From Ischnura elegans (taxonomy: Eukaryota > Arthropoda > Insecta > Odonata > Coenagrionidae), in the NCBI RefSeq assembly GCF_921293095.1, contig NC_060246.1:16448001-16512000 (forward strand): a stretch of 64,000 nt of DNA. The letters are read 5' to 3'. Made by a program: the position numbers and the translations under genes. This document shows positions 36,831 through 49,928 of the stretch, piece after piece. Each line of letters begins with the position of its first letter. The first letter of the stretch is position 1. The notes below the pieces were generated by a model. That model ran no database searches. It saw only the letters and a program-made list of their open reading frames with translations, and was not told the origin of the DNA.

Positions 36831-37989
36831 GCTTTATGCGCAGCCACTTTGGGCGATTTTATTTATGTTTTCGTATCATCGCATCGGTGGGGTGCAGGCA
36901 TGTGGACCATCAGTAAGGACTTTCGGGAAGCATTGAAAATATCCGGCGACCTGTGCACGTTGGAGGCATTTCAAATTACCCTCGTTCCGCAGAGCCATGT
37001 ATTCAGAAATTGAGATTACCGTAGAGGTGGTGACTGCGGTGAGCAATTATTTCTTTGCTCTACGGATCTCGTTCTTGATCAAGGCACCCCTTCCGCGAAA
37101 CAGGAGAGCCTCCCGATTCGAACTGTACCCATGCCATACGTTCTCATCAATAATGCGAGACGCTGGACGTATCGATATCAACTCTCCGTCGTGGCTGGTT
37201 CATCTTCATTTCACGTTTACTCGATCCTGTGGAATATTATTCATTCCACTTAAATTCACCTAATTATTTACCGTTGCCCTCTCAAATTAAAATATTTCCT
37301 CAATTTTATAATTGACTGATTTTTGCGGCGTTAATAGCTTATAATTGAAGCTATAGGTTATATTAACACGGTCTGGAGAAGTTACACCGTTCACAAACTT
37401 GTATTGTGTGCATACATTCCTAATTAGGAAGCCGGAGCACCGCACCGGAACGGAATGCGGTCAATTAAAATCAAAGTTTAAGTGAATTGTGCTAATAATT
37501 ATTTGATAAAATTCATTAAACATTTTTGTGAGTACTTTGATGTATCAGTAATTATAAATGCATTAAAATCGATTTTAAATGAATTTCTTATCCTAGAGAT
37601 GTGAAATATTTGAAAATAAGATTTTAAATAAGCTAAATATCAAAAGCGGGGGGTCCCATTGAATTGTTTGGATGAAGTATTCTCGACTGTTTCTTTCTCC
37701 GGTTATATCCCTGGTTTCCGTCGCTATGCAGTTCCCTCTCCCAACTTGAGTCTCCCTATTCCGACCTCTGCACTCGTGGAGGGCGGACACGATGGCTAGA
37801 GCATTCACAATGGCCTTCCTTCACCTCACCCGCGACCAAATGTGCCTTCCCTCCTGGTCGCCTCTTCCCCTCTACTCCTGCTATTGCTCGCGATCAAGAC
37901 CAAGCAGTTTTTCACATATTTAGTATTATTAATCCATAGTTCCCAGCAGATAGCTGCCTCCTAGGAGTTTCTGGAGAGTTTTTAGTTTC

Positions 37990-38600
37990 TACTTGAACGG
38001 TAGAGCAGTTCAAATATTTCGGCAGCACATTAGAGGAAAACGGACACAGTAGCAAGGACATCAGGAAGCGAATTGCACTAGCAAAGGCGTTCATGAACAG
38101 GAAGGAGCTTCTGAGAGGATCGTTATGTAAGAGTTTAAAGAAAAGGTTAGTGAAGAGTATGATTTGGAGTGTAGCTCTCTACGGTGCGGAAACGTGGACA
38201 CTAAGGAAAGAAGACGAGAGAAGATTGGAGGCATTCGAGATGTGGTTATGGAGAAGAATGGAGAAGGTGAAATGTATGGAGAGGAAAAGGAACGACGAAG
38301 TGCTGGACATGGTGGGTGAGGAGAGGCAGCTTTTAGATGAGGTACGGAGGAGACAATGTATGGATGGAGCGAATCCTTAGCGGGGAGGGGATGTTGAAAA
38401 TGGTGTTAGAGGGTAGAATGTTAGGGAAACGAGGGAGGGGAAGGAAAAGAATAGGATTTTTAGATAGATTGAAAGGGATTAGGCCTTACAGTGAATTAAA
38501 GAAGGCAGTGCTGGAAGGAAAGGGAGGCTTCCAGATCACTTCTTGAACACTCCATGGAAACCTACCTTAATCGGTAGAATATTAATAGTATTATTATATT
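37990..38600 (+). mobile_element. RTE-like LINE reverse-transcriptase 3' fragment (best copy)
   Basis: Translation gives VEQFKYFGSTLEENG, then KKRLVKSMIWSVALYGAETW, KEDERRLEAFEMWLWRRM, and, after a frame change near 38360, RILSGEGMLKMVLEGRMLGK and LDRLKGIRPYSELKKA. These blocks are typical of the carboxy-terminal part of RTE-type endonuclease/reverse-transcriptase proteins. The catalytic core is missing and the frameshift kills the reading frame. The 3' end is marked by 'accttaatcggtagaata' followed by an AT-rich tail. Confidence 0.8.
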
Positions 38601-38639
38601 TTGATAACGTTTTTGTGGTAATTTGAGTCATGGCATTGC

Positions 38640-38890
38640 ATTGGTTAATTGGGAGTGGGGAGATGGGAAGGGATTAGGGCACATTTAGGGGTTATATGTT
38701 TAGTTTTTTTCAGGAATCGGATAGTTAGAAATATTAACTAAAAGTTTTTTGCTTGTTTTGCAAACGAATTTTTGAAATTATTCGGTGCAAATTTTAATAA
38801 TAATAAAGTAGGGGTTCATTTGAGATCTCTTATAATATGCCGGTTGCTAATAAACCACGGAACTCCTAGACTTTGTATTAAATTTTGATT
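38640..38890 (-). mobile_element. Jockey-like LINE 3' fragment
   Basis: The minus strand reads NQNLIQSLGVPWFISNRHII followed by a decayed continuation, matching the LGAPWFISNKQI block of the fragment at 20678-21075 and the copy at 36315-36545. Dead. Confidence 0.65.
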
Positions 38891-40883
38891 TCGCACGATA
38901 GAATCTTCTTTAGATGCAGCTTTTGTGGCCACATAATGATTCGTGGCGAAACGCCGGAGTTCCGATGGCGGCCCCAACGAGATGGTCATTGTTTTCTCTG
39001 GTCTGCAATGGACCGTGAGAGGGAGGGATGCCGTGATTAGTAGTCCATCTCCAATGGGAGACGCGAGAAAAAAATTCAACATTTAGGAGCTGATGGAAAC
39101 AGAGATGAGTCCCGATATCTTGCCTCGGATTGTAGGCTTGTTTTTTCTTCCCGTTTTTTTTAAATTTTCCCATAAGTTATCATCCCATCCGAAGGTGTAC
39201 GCCTTGGACACCGAAAAACACCGTGCCTGCTGAAATTAAGATCGTTAGTCTTCTAGAATTTACTCAGTACTAGGATGTATACCGGATATTTAGTCATAGC
39301 TTTGCATTTATTAAATCCTGGTACTCAATTTTTTTCGCTAGTGACCAATTCGCGACTAATCATCATCTGTGCGCGCCCAAGTGATGTTAATAATGAAATT
39401 CACGCTCGGACAGCGCCTCCTTCGAATTTTGTCTTTCAAGCTTCTTTGATACTTTTCATGATGTCTCAGTCAACGTATTTGCGCTGTTAATTCTTCTGCT
39501 TCTATCTATTTCGACGTTTTTAACCATATCGACAGTGTTAAGACACAATTATTCTCGGTGATACCTTCTTGAATATACGAACATTTTTATTCTCTCAATG
39601 TGGTGGGTTAACATCAATCTCTTACATCCAATAAAATAAAAGTCTGACTCAGTGAAGCTATTAGAAAAAAATAACTCCTATACTTGTTTAATTACTTTAC
39701 TTATTGCCGGTACTTATCATTTAATTATTCGGCTGTCGTCAAAAGCAATACGAGTATGCGCTTTGGCGAGTCAATGCTCTGATGTCATTCGTGTTCAAGA
39801 CGCGCTTCGATTGGCTAAGCTAAGGATGGGACTTCACCGTCGATACACACGCTTTGCGTCCATAATAGATAAGTCATTTCACGTACCTACGCTGCGCCTT
39901 TTGGCGTGCTATTGCCATGCTCTCTCTCGGATTGAGGGAGTCTCCCTCCCCGAGCAGTTGTTGCCGGAAGTGGGTGGAGGGTGGGCCCGTAGACGGCCAT
40001 CCCGAGCGCGCGCGTGTCCTGATGGGTGACTTTGCACCCCGCTTGCTTCCAGCTGAGCGTCCACTGCTCTCCTTGTCGCATGTGCATGAATGTCTTTTAC
40101 AACATTTTTGTGTGCGACGAAGATGTGTTGACGAAGGATATGCATGTGACCAGTCGTAGAAAACATTAGCGAAGAATTCTATGGTATACGTGACGAAAAA
40201 TTAGCTGCCCAGCTCTCGGGCGCTTACGAAAAAATTTACCTGGATGCCATTAATCTCTTGTGTGTGTGTGTTCTGACTACCGCACACCCTCTTTTAAATT
40301 GAGTTGAGTGTTTCCTTTTGCTGTCTTGATACCGAGTCCGGATTCAATTATTATAAAATCCATGTTTACCTGTCATTCCTATAGCTCCTCTTCCAGGAGC
40401 CTCTTTTCGAGTTATTAGAACTCGGAAGAAGCGCAGTAACAAATGCATACGACACTGCTCTCTGGAAACTTTTCAACATTTCAAAAACGGTCATATATTA
40501 CGCTAATTGTTCCGTTAGCTTGCACTGGTTTTGCGCTAACTGTGGACATGATCACCGCCATTGACCTTGGGAATCCGTAATCTAACGCCAAGTGCTCCGA
40601 GTGGCAAGTTTTTCCCTCATATTTTCTATAAACCGAGTTTTCATCTGCTCCACTGTCCCTAGATGGTGAACATTAAAAGGATGACGTGTGGGAAAGGAGT
40701 CCGCTCATGTCCTCCTCATAACGGTGAGCCAGTCACTTTTTGTAGGCCCTTGAGACCAGACGGCAGTATTGGCCAATGCGCACTCTACCTTTCCAATTCC
40801 TTCTGTGGCGTGGTACTTGCGCTTTGAGTTTCCCACACATGCCTCATTTTCTTCCCAAGTGCATTCTCCATTGAATCACAAGC

Positions 40884-41190
40884 TGCATGCTAGGATTAGT
40901 TTTCTTGAGCTATTTGGAACAGATATTTTTCAGAGCGACACGGAGTACCATATTAGAACCGCACTATATTTCCAGGTACGACAGGAGCGATAAATTAAGA
41001 GAGATATTTTGCTTAACGGATAGGAATACGGATTCGTTTTTCTTTCACCCCCCTAACAATGGAGGACTTTGATAAATGCTAAGCGTAACTTCGTTGGATC
41101 ATTTCCTATTCATTTGATAACGCCTGGTCTCCCTACACCCTTCGCCACTCACCTATCGAGGCGGTTTGCGGGGTAGTATGTAGATTTGGA
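40884..41190 (+). mobile_element. L2/CR1-like LINE 3' fragment
   Basis: Translation contains ILEPHYISRYDRSDKLREIF, matching the carboxy terminus of the copy at 49929-50690. A 3' UTR follows, ending in 'gcggggtagtatgtagat'. The first part is out of frame with the last. Opposite orientation to the other three copies. Confidence 0.8.
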
Positions 41191-41380
41191 TGAACACTTG
41201 ACAAGCCGCACTTCTTTTTAACTAGTTCATATTATTTACCTATATTGCGCTTCCTGTAAGAAATACCGTCAGGTTATCTTTTTGGGAGTTTTGGCATTTT
41301 TTTCTGAAGCATTGATGGTGCTGTAGCTGTTAAAGTGTGAGAACTTCGCCGAAATCGAAGAAGCCACTCCGTGATACACT

Positions 41381-41400
41381 CGGAATACTCTAGTATTCCG
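41381..41400. repeat. 20-bp palindrome
   Basis: CGGAATACTC and TAGTATTCCG are inverted copies apart from the central bases. A second CGGAATACT follows near 41431. Possibly a MITE tip; no element boundary was found. Confidence 0.4.
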
Positions 41401-43289
41401 TGGTTGATGATTTACGGCCCGTATCCGTCAACGGAATACTTAATAGTGACCAAGTTATTTGATCAACATGTTCAAATGTTTGGAACATATTGATTTTTCC
41501 AGGTTCATTCCATTGAGGTGGCTATTTCTCGTCAGAAGTTTCAAAACAAATATCTACTTTTGTGGCATTTTGTTATTTAAAAAAGTTTTGTCTCCTTAGA
41601 CGACATCTATCGAGGTTAAAGAGCAAAATAGTGGTGCACAACATGTGGGAAACTCAGTCGTTTTGTATTTACGCCAACACAACTTCCTACTGTTTGAGCC
41701 AACCGTCGTCATGTAATTTTTATGTTTCGAGTCACGTGACAGCAGTCATTGCATTTTCTTCTTGTTTAAATAGTAGTACGGTATATAGCCTATGTTTTCT
41801 CTTGATGTTTCAAGTATAGCGACATAATATACGTTTTGTCGAAAGACGTGGGTATTCTTATATTTTCGTTCAACGTTTTTCACTTATTCAGGATATTAGC
41901 GCCAGAGAAACTTAAACAGAAATGCGGATTTTCAAGTGAGCACTCACGCACGCAAGTGAAAATATTAATGGGAAAGGCTTTTTTTGTTGCTGCTGAACCA
42001 CTCGCATGGAAACAGGTGGAAATAAAGAGACTATTTAAATTTATATTTTTTTATAAAATTTTAGTGAAAAATGCTTAAACGTGTTCAGGATGCCTCTTCG
42101 AATCTCCCTTGAAATTGGTCGGTAACGCAGTGGGATCAAATCCCAAAAAAAGTGGCCAAAAGTTCGATAATGTACCTACTTCAGGAGAAACTTCTCCTTT
42201 GTTTTCGTAAAGGTAAAAAAATACGTCTGGGGCGTAAATAAGAACCGCGAATGATGAATGCTATTCTATTATTTTCATATAAATTTCACCTTTTGAATAG
42301 CCCTGATCCCCCTTTGTGGCAAACGCTTTTTATTGGTGGCTTGTTAGTATCTTCAATTTAAAATATTTGTATGAATTTGGACTTATGCATTCATCACATG
42401 AATGATTGTTACTTTATTAATAGCTTTTATGGTACGCATAAATGTAAACGTGTAACGACTGCATATTTTGTGATTCAAATGACATATTGAGACTTTTCAA
42501 AAAATCTTATTACATCCTGCCTTCTTTTCTTTATAGTTTAAATGTGATACTTTTGAATTGGTAATTACACATTATATCTCGCTAGCATGCGCAACCTGGA
42601 GGATGATCATGCATTTACGGCATCTGAGACTCTGCGAGTGGTTTAAAGCAGGTTCATTGTGATAGCGCGCTTCTAGAGAGGAAGTGTGCAATATGTTTAT
42701 GGTATTCATCATTCACAAATACGTCGACGCATCATCCAGGCTAATTTATGTCGATAGATTCAAAAGTCATTGAAACGGGTAGAATGTCCATTGCAGTTTA
42801 TAGATTGTCAGCAGCTGTTGAGGCTCTTTTGATAGCATTTTTGCAACCCGGCATTAACGTTAGTGGAGAGGTTATTAATAATATTCTTGTTATTTAAAGT
42901 GGAAATAGTTGATAACCATTTGAGTGTCCAATCTCCCTATATCGACTTACATTAGACGTTAATGGTTGCGCTGTGACTGATCTATGTACCTAAGCTGAAC
43001 GTGGCGCCATATTCGTGTAACTAACGTACTTTGGCTTAAGCTACTTACACGCATTGGTGAGAAATCCAAATGTCGTGCGGTGTCTTGTATAAGTTTTATT
43101 TTGGTGATGGTTATTTTGCTGTAATGAACTTTATATCGTTTTTTTTAATTACAGCGACATTATCATTGTAGTTATAATAATCATTATTCCTTTGCTTAGG
43201 CTTGTATCGCCCTAAGATCCAATTTTGTCGTATTTTTCGTTATCCTGTGGAACCATTTTAAGGCCACGTTTTGTGATTCCAACGGACCG

Positions 43290-44340
43290 TGGTGAAAGAA
43301 TACTAGGCTGAGGGATAGCCTGCCATCGAGTGGCGAGCGAGCACCTTCTCGGTTGGGTCTTGAGGACGGCAGATGGCTGCTTGCCGCTGCCACGGCCGAG
43401 GCGCTGCCGTCGCGTAGGCGGTCAACCCCCCACCCCCTCCTCCTTCCCTTCTTCTTCTTCTTCGTTTCCCTTCCCATTGTTGTGATGTGGGAGGGGTGCG
43501 GCGGCGGCCGAGAAAGAGGGAGAGCAGCAGCGGCGCCCGGAGTCTGACGGGGGGAGGGGGAAGGAGAGGGAACGGTGCTGCCGCCATGCGGTCGGACTGA
43601 AGGACGACCGCGTGGAGGGGCGGTCACCGCCCCTCTACGTCCCCCCCCATCCCCCACTTCCTCGTATCCCTCAGACTGGAATGATGGAAGAGGGGGAGGG
43701 AGGAGGGTCGCTAGCTGCTTTCTCAACCGCCCGTCGGTCGGCTCGTTTCTTTCTGCGCCCGCTTTGAAGTCGCCCCGGCGGGCCTCACCAAAGGACGAAT
43801 CCCCCTTCCGCCCCTCTCCCCCACGGCGGGTGGGGCGGTGGGGGGTGGAATGGGAGGCTAAGAAGCGCGTGCACATAAGGTGCAAGTATGTACACATATG
43901 TAACACTTAACAACAGGTGGGGGAGAAAGAAGAAATAGGATTCCTGGCGAAGTTCGGTTGGGGCCTCTTCGGCTCTCGTCGTCTTGGGTCGGGCGCGATC
44001 CCTCCCAGGAAATGTTCTTGTTGTGCGGGAATGGGTCTTGGGCCAATGAGCTGAGCATGAGGAGAGAATGTGGCCGAGAGCCCTTTCCTGGAAGTCTAAT
44101 TGGATGCTTAGCTGTCTGCTTGCTTGCTAACTGAACGGCCCTCACGACCTTTTTATGCTTCCCGTTTTTCGGGTTTTCTCCGCGTCGCGTTATGTCACCA
44201 GGCGATGGGTTCTCCCGCATCCCTCCGAGATCTTCAGGTGAAAGAGTTTCAGCAGCTGCGGGACCAAAAGATGCCGGCGCGATTACCGGCGAATTATCGT
44301 CTTGTGAGAACCAACGCTAAGAACGCGAAGGAAAACGTGC
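43290..44340. other. 1-kb GC-rich island in nkd intron 1
   Basis: This is the largest island in the intron, with dense CpG and poly-G/C runs (for example 43549-43560 and 43643-43652). A 236-codon minus-strand open frame and several others overlap one another. Their products are Arg/Pro/Gly-rich and match nothing I know. On the plus strand a short MGSPAS start at 44205 reaches a CAG|GTGAAA donor, but its phase does not fit nkd exon 2. It could be an internal promoter or an unrelated nested transcription unit. Confidence 0.45.
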
Positions 44341-46021
44341 GGGCATCTGAAGAAATGACAGCCGCATCTCGACTATCTTTTGCTCACTTAAATGTATTTC
44401 TCGCTGAAATATCTTAGCATTGGCCATAGTTATGCTTATTTTGCTCGCAAATCCACGGATGGTCTTCACACGTAAGCTATATTTTGAGTAGTAGTAAAAG
44501 GGTGAGTCACATACATGTATATACATACCCTTGGATTTAATGCGTAACTTACACCGATGGGCTCCTCGGACGCGGACAATTTGGCCTTTGCCCCTGAGTC
44601 TCTCTCTCCTTAATCCTACACTTCGCGTGCCGTGATGTGACGAGTGGAGGCATTTGCCGCTTAAAACTGGCTAGAGGGGAAGCAGCTTCGTGCGCTGTTC
44701 GTTGGATACTCCTGTTGATGAATTCGAATGCCTATAAAACAATATTTTATTTTTAAATAATACTGGTTGCAAAATATATTTTGCATCAAATTTGAAATAT
44801 TCCCCCATTCGTCCGTGCATTAGATGTATACGCCACTCACTCGAGTCATCTACGCGGATAATTGGGATGTCGGTGCCTTCCCGCGGACATCAACTCATTT
44901 TAGGTATGCTGTTTAATATCCGAATTTCATGATCGCACATTTAGCTGGTTTTCAAAATATTAGTCATTCACCTGGTCAATTCGGGAATTTCACTTAGGTT
45001 GTTAAACCCTCACCTCCCCGGAAATACTTGGAAGACACGGTCTATGGTGTACCTCCCCCATATGAACCCAAATGCTAAACCCCCAGCCCTCCGAAAAATT
45101 TCTGGCTATGGCTATTTTGTCATCCAGTTAGTTTTTTAAAGTACATTACTATTTCCGTTAATAAATTTTGTGGTAATTTTTTTAAATATATGCCGTTTAT
45201 AGGAGATTACGTGGGAGTTCTGCTTTGCTCGACATTCAAACGGAAGAAAGTTTAGAAGAATTACCAGAGATGGTCGTGGGGACGTTCCCCTCGAATAAAT
45301 AAATTTATGCGGGTTCTTCAGAAATTGTAGTCGGACCTCGATCTCACTTAAATACATTTTTCGCTAAAATGTGTTAAGTATTGGTCATATTTATTCTTAT
45401 TTCGGTCGCAAAGCTACCTGATAAACAGGCAGTGAAAACCGATCCTCTCTCTGGTTTTCGACAGAACTTTATTCGCAGCAATGAAAAAGTGATTGCCCAT
45501 AAAGTTGTATGAAGCTCATATGTTGAGTAATTGCCTTCTCCTTTTACAATAAGACTTTATTCCCAGACGAAAATTCAGTGTCGTGCATCGGGTGGGAGCT
45601 AAACGAGTATCACCACGAAGCATTAATCTTGAATGAAAAGCAAAACATTGGATGAATTTTTTGAGTCAGTCAGTCTTTTCATGACCAAAGGAAATGTTGG
45701 AATAGAGTGACCTAGCACTAAGAGTGTCGAGCACACCGTTTATGTTTTAATTAATATATAAGTGGTACTTTCAGTGTTAGAAAGTGGCTTAATTTGGGAT
45801 AAGATCATTCGCTTTTTATGTACTTATGATTTTTTGAAAAATATCTCTCTTAAACTACGATGAAACATAATGTGATAAATCTATACAAAAGCATCGCTGA
45901 ACTTAATATATTTCATCCTATATTCATACACAATTTACCCATTTAAATCCGTGTGATGGAGTGACAAACGAATTCTCCGGAGACGTAGTGGGGGTTAGAG
46001 GGGTGAGTAGGGATCGCGACC

Positions 46022-46275
46022 ATGGGCGGAGTTTTTTGGGGGGGGACTCGGGGAGCCAGCCCCCCCCCCCAACTTAAATGATATAATGTGTCCGAGAAAA
46101 AGTACGAAACCTGCACATTCAAGTGCAATGAAAACAAAAATATCAAAAGTTTAAATAAATTTTAGTCCCAGATTACTTAAATTGCTGTTTGCATAGGCGA
46201 ATTTGAACGAGTTTTTCAGGGGACTCCCCCTTTTCACTGCGGGTATTCCATAGTCCCTATATCCCCCGGTAGGAT
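46022..46275 (-). repeat. degenerate hAT-like repeat (possible family 3 relative)
   Basis: G-run and C-run borders surround an AT-rich interior, and the right part 'gggtattccatagtccctat' resembles the end region of the MITE at 57794-58113. No clear termini or target duplication. Confidence 0.3.
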
Positions 46276-47720
46276 TGCTGTCCACCAAACACAAAAATCT
46301 AAACTTCACCCATGATAGTTAGTTACCCTATTATCCATGAGGACTGTCGTGGACTGAAAAAGGGGAACGGGCAAAGGCGGACTGCATAATAATGACAGCA
46401 TCCTCTCATCTGGGTGTCAGTGTTTGAGCGTTTCGCCGTGAATTTCTCGGCTCGAGTCACCGCTCCCTTGCATCCTTTGCCTCCATTCTCTTTTTTTCCA
46501 TCCAAATTTTGGCATCGCTGACTGTCTAAAATAAACACACACTCACTCCGAAGGGAAATGGTCCAGGCTAACAATCTGAGTAAAGAGCCAAGTAAATGAA
46601 GACACCGCTCGGTCTCCACGTATACGCTGTAAGCTGTATTGCACGCGGTCGTGAAACGTAAGGCGTAACGGATATCTTATGTCACACGGTGTCCAATGGC
46701 AGGCCTGAGCATCGAAGACAACTCAAAAGGTGTGGAAGGGATTTTAATGTAATTTCGCTCATTTCATTGGGGCATGGTTTTATTCGTTAGGGCGAAGAAG
46801 GGAGAGTTTTATCTAGTTATTTTTCAAAGTTAACGTTTAAAATTGTCGGAACTATCTCAGCCTTTGTTCTTTTTTATGGCGTTGCCAACATTTGGCAACC
46901 TTGAAAATTTTATACCGATTGGTTTATAACTGTACATATTTGCGGATGAAATCAATAGAAAGTTATTTTTAAATTCTTAAAAAAGTTAATTTCTGTTGTA
47001 TTGAATGGGATTAGCTCCTTCCCTTTTTAATCAGTTCAAATATTTGGAGTTAGATTTGTGACCAATTACTGTGAAAACAAGTGTTCCATCTTTTTCTATC
47101 GAATGCAAATATGAAACAGTAAAGTATTGGCTCTATAAAAAAAGAATAAAAATAACACTAAACATTCCATGACCGCGTCTAAGGCGCGTTTAACATTGCG
47201 GTATCGGTGAGTCGAGTGAATCACCCCAAGCAGCCAGTTTAGCGAACTTCTCTATATCATTGACGAATATTCCTGTGCAACTGCCCGAATGTTATTATGT
47301 GGAGCGAGCGAATTTAATGGACTCTGATAATTTTTTCACATGCTAGCGAACACATTCATAGTTAGCAATTTGCTTTGATTATATTTCGTTAATGCGCAAA
47401 ACATTTGCTTAATTCTCAAATCCGCTGGAGAACTTGTGGAGGGGAAGAGCGGCCGTGGAGCCACCTCCAAGTCATTCGTGGAACGGCCAGGCCACACCAT
47501 ACACCCCTCCTCCCTCCACAATTTTGTGAGGAGACCCACAACGCATCGTCCGAGTCCGCTTTTACCTTTGCAACTCACTCTCTGCTTGGACCCACGAGTG
47601 CTTTAGATAGGCGAGGGTAGAGCTCACCTCGGACTAAGACACTGACGCGTTAATTTTATTGCACAGCCAGTTTTTTTCCCTGGGACTCCTTATATTTTGA
47701 GGATTTTATTAAGAGGGAAT

Positions 47721-47820
47721 GAAATCTTTGGTTTTCCGATTTGCGAATTCCGTGAAAAATAACAGTACAGGCAATCCGTAAGCTTCTCTAGCAACCCTCC
47801 ATGAAGCAAATTTATGGCTA
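47721..47820 (+). repeat. 100-bp direct repeat, copy 1
   Basis: It is 95% identical over exactly 100 bases to 48757-48856, with five substitutions and no indels. Similarity stops at both edges. The right edge 'ggcta' with an upstream 'ccctcc' resembles a DNA-transposon tip. Confidence 0.8.
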
Positions 47821-48756
47821 TTAAGGCTTCATATCACCTTGTTCATATAAAAGATTTGCATCAACTGTGGTACTTATCCGCGTTCGCCATTTCATGGTTG
47901 TCCACTGCTACTGAAAAAGGCAGAAAAAAATATCGTGAAATATAGTCAGGAGTCTCAAATCACTATTTCTCACTCGAGTCTCATTTCGACGTGACTGGCA
48001 GCACTTAAATGATGCTAGGCCACCGACTTCAGTCCATCGAAAAATGGCAAAGTCATGAGCACATTCATTTGGATGCCATTAAAATCGCTAGAAAGCACCC
48101 TGATAAATATGCACCCTAATGTTATTGGACGAAATACCCCATGTGTCACGCTAAGCATGGGCGCCTGTTTTCAGTGCGGCATCGCAACTTTGATGCAGTA
48201 ATTAGCTCATTTTTATCCCTTCGGAATGAAACTGTAAATGGAATTACAAAGCCACTGCGGGCGGAAAAGGGGTGGGTAGGTGGAGTGGTTCAAACCATCC
48301 CCCCCCCCACCCGCCGGAAATGTCAAGGAGAGACCTGTCGCATTGATAGCGTGCATTTTTCGATCTTTCAACTCCCCTCCCCACGCGAGGTCACGGCGCA
48401 AGTCAACGGTCAACCTAGGCGTCTCAAATATGTTGGGCTTATCTTTTACTTGGTCCCACCCTTTTTTTTAATGGGACCGGTTTGTCCCGATAAAGCTCGA
48501 TTTATTCGGTTCGATTTTTAGCCCTCTATTTGAGCCAGGCACGTAGCCTGGTGGAGGATACGGGGGGTCTCAAACCGAAATGTTTTCCCTTTTGGCGACT
48601 GCCCGCGATGTATCTGCTAAAGCACTACATGGCTCCGTGGCGCGTTTCCTCTGACACTCCATTGTTCGATTAAGTTATATTTCATAATATCTGCCAAAAG
48701 CTAAGAACTAATTTAACTTTCAGAATTGTGCATACGAAATAAAAGGCTGACGTATT

Positions 48757-48856
48757 GAAATCTTTGGTTTTCCGATGTGCGAATTCCGTGAAAAATAACA
48801 GTGCAGGCAATCCGTAAGTTTCTCTAGCACCCCTCCATGAAGCAAATTTCTGGCTA
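48757..48856 (+). repeat. 100-bp direct repeat, copy 2
   Basis: Partner of 47721-47820. About 220 bp to its left, at about 48539, lies 'caggcacgtagcctggtgga', which resembles the reverse complement of this copy's right end ('gtagccag...tggagg'). Copy 2 may therefore be the right half of a decayed MITE of about 320 bp. Confidence 0.75.
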
Positions 48857-49280
48857 CCTTCAAGATGTGTGCAATAATTCTTTGTAAACAACGGTCTCGA
48901 AGTTCATTTCCGTCTTCGGCGTTTTTCTTTCCCTGTTTTTCTGTCGATGAGTCCGTACTCTGCAGAGGACTACTTACCTTGGCGATGGTGTTATTTGAAC
49001 CCTCGATGACTGAATGGTTCGGTGGTGTTCCGTTCCCCATTCTCGTTTGAAACCTCTCTTCGTGTCCGGTGACCCATGTCTCGTGCTTGTTGGGTGACCT
49101 GACCGCCTTCGCCTTGAATCTCAGACCAATAAATAATATCCGATGTCGCTTTATGGTTTCAACTGCATTTGTAATGTGTTACATTATGGATGCTGTCTTT
49201 CATTTGGCTCCTGCCGACCTATATATGTGCCATTGATGTTGTTACTTAAGTATGCATATACTAAAGTATGGTTAGCCCCA

Positions 49281-49320
49281 CAGTGGTGTATCCAGGACTT
49301 GGCTTTGGGGGGAGAGATGG
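49281..49320 (+). mobile_element. solo hAT-like terminus
   Basis: CAGTGGTGTATCCAGGACTT followed by a G run matches the left end of the CAGTGGCGGATCC families. No partner end was found. Confidence 0.4.
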
Positions 49321-49928
49321 ATGGATGAGATTGAGTGAAACTGGGCTCCAGGCAATCATGCTCGAAATTTTGCTCGAAAATGTGTTTTGGAAAAACATGA
49401 TCAAATTCAATATTTTTCACTATAATTGCTACAAGTCTTGTAGTTTTTTCACCAATCAATCTGTGCTCACTTTATTTAAAACTATTAGGATTGCTGTGGT
49501 ACAAATATATTGATCTAATATTATAATTTTCAATGTCGTGACTAAATTTAGACATTCCCAATTCTTGTCATCTGTTTTCAATTCTTACTTTTCCCTCGCT
49601 TTTCTATCTTTTTCCAACTTTTCCTCTCCCCCTTAACCTCATCACCGCCTGACCTTCTCTCTGCTCCCCTTCCCTCTCAGTTATACTTCTATGCTTTGAC
49701 CTACACCCCCCGCCATACTCCCCCTTCCCTCACTCCCGTCTGCATCATCTCTTCCTCCCGTTGTTGAATATTTAAGGTTCAATATTGCATTTGATCCTTC
49801 TTTTTGTCTTGATAATGTCACCAAGCCGTTGAAACTACTAGTCAGCATTAAATTATTTTTGGAACAGTACTTTGTTTTTGCTTTGTTCAATAATCAGTTC
49901 AAATATTTTTTTACCTACTTTTAGGGTT

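Noticed and set aside
43196..43906. 236-codon minus-strand open frame at 43.2-43.9 kb
   Set aside because: Same composition effect, overlapped by open frames on the other strand. No motif, signal or exon boundary supports it.
44205..44237. Alternative nkd first exon encoding MGSPASLRDLQ followed by a GT donor (possible myristoylated start)
   Set aside because: The donor after CAG leaves phase 0, but exon 2 needs one leftover base (phase 1), so it cannot join in frame.
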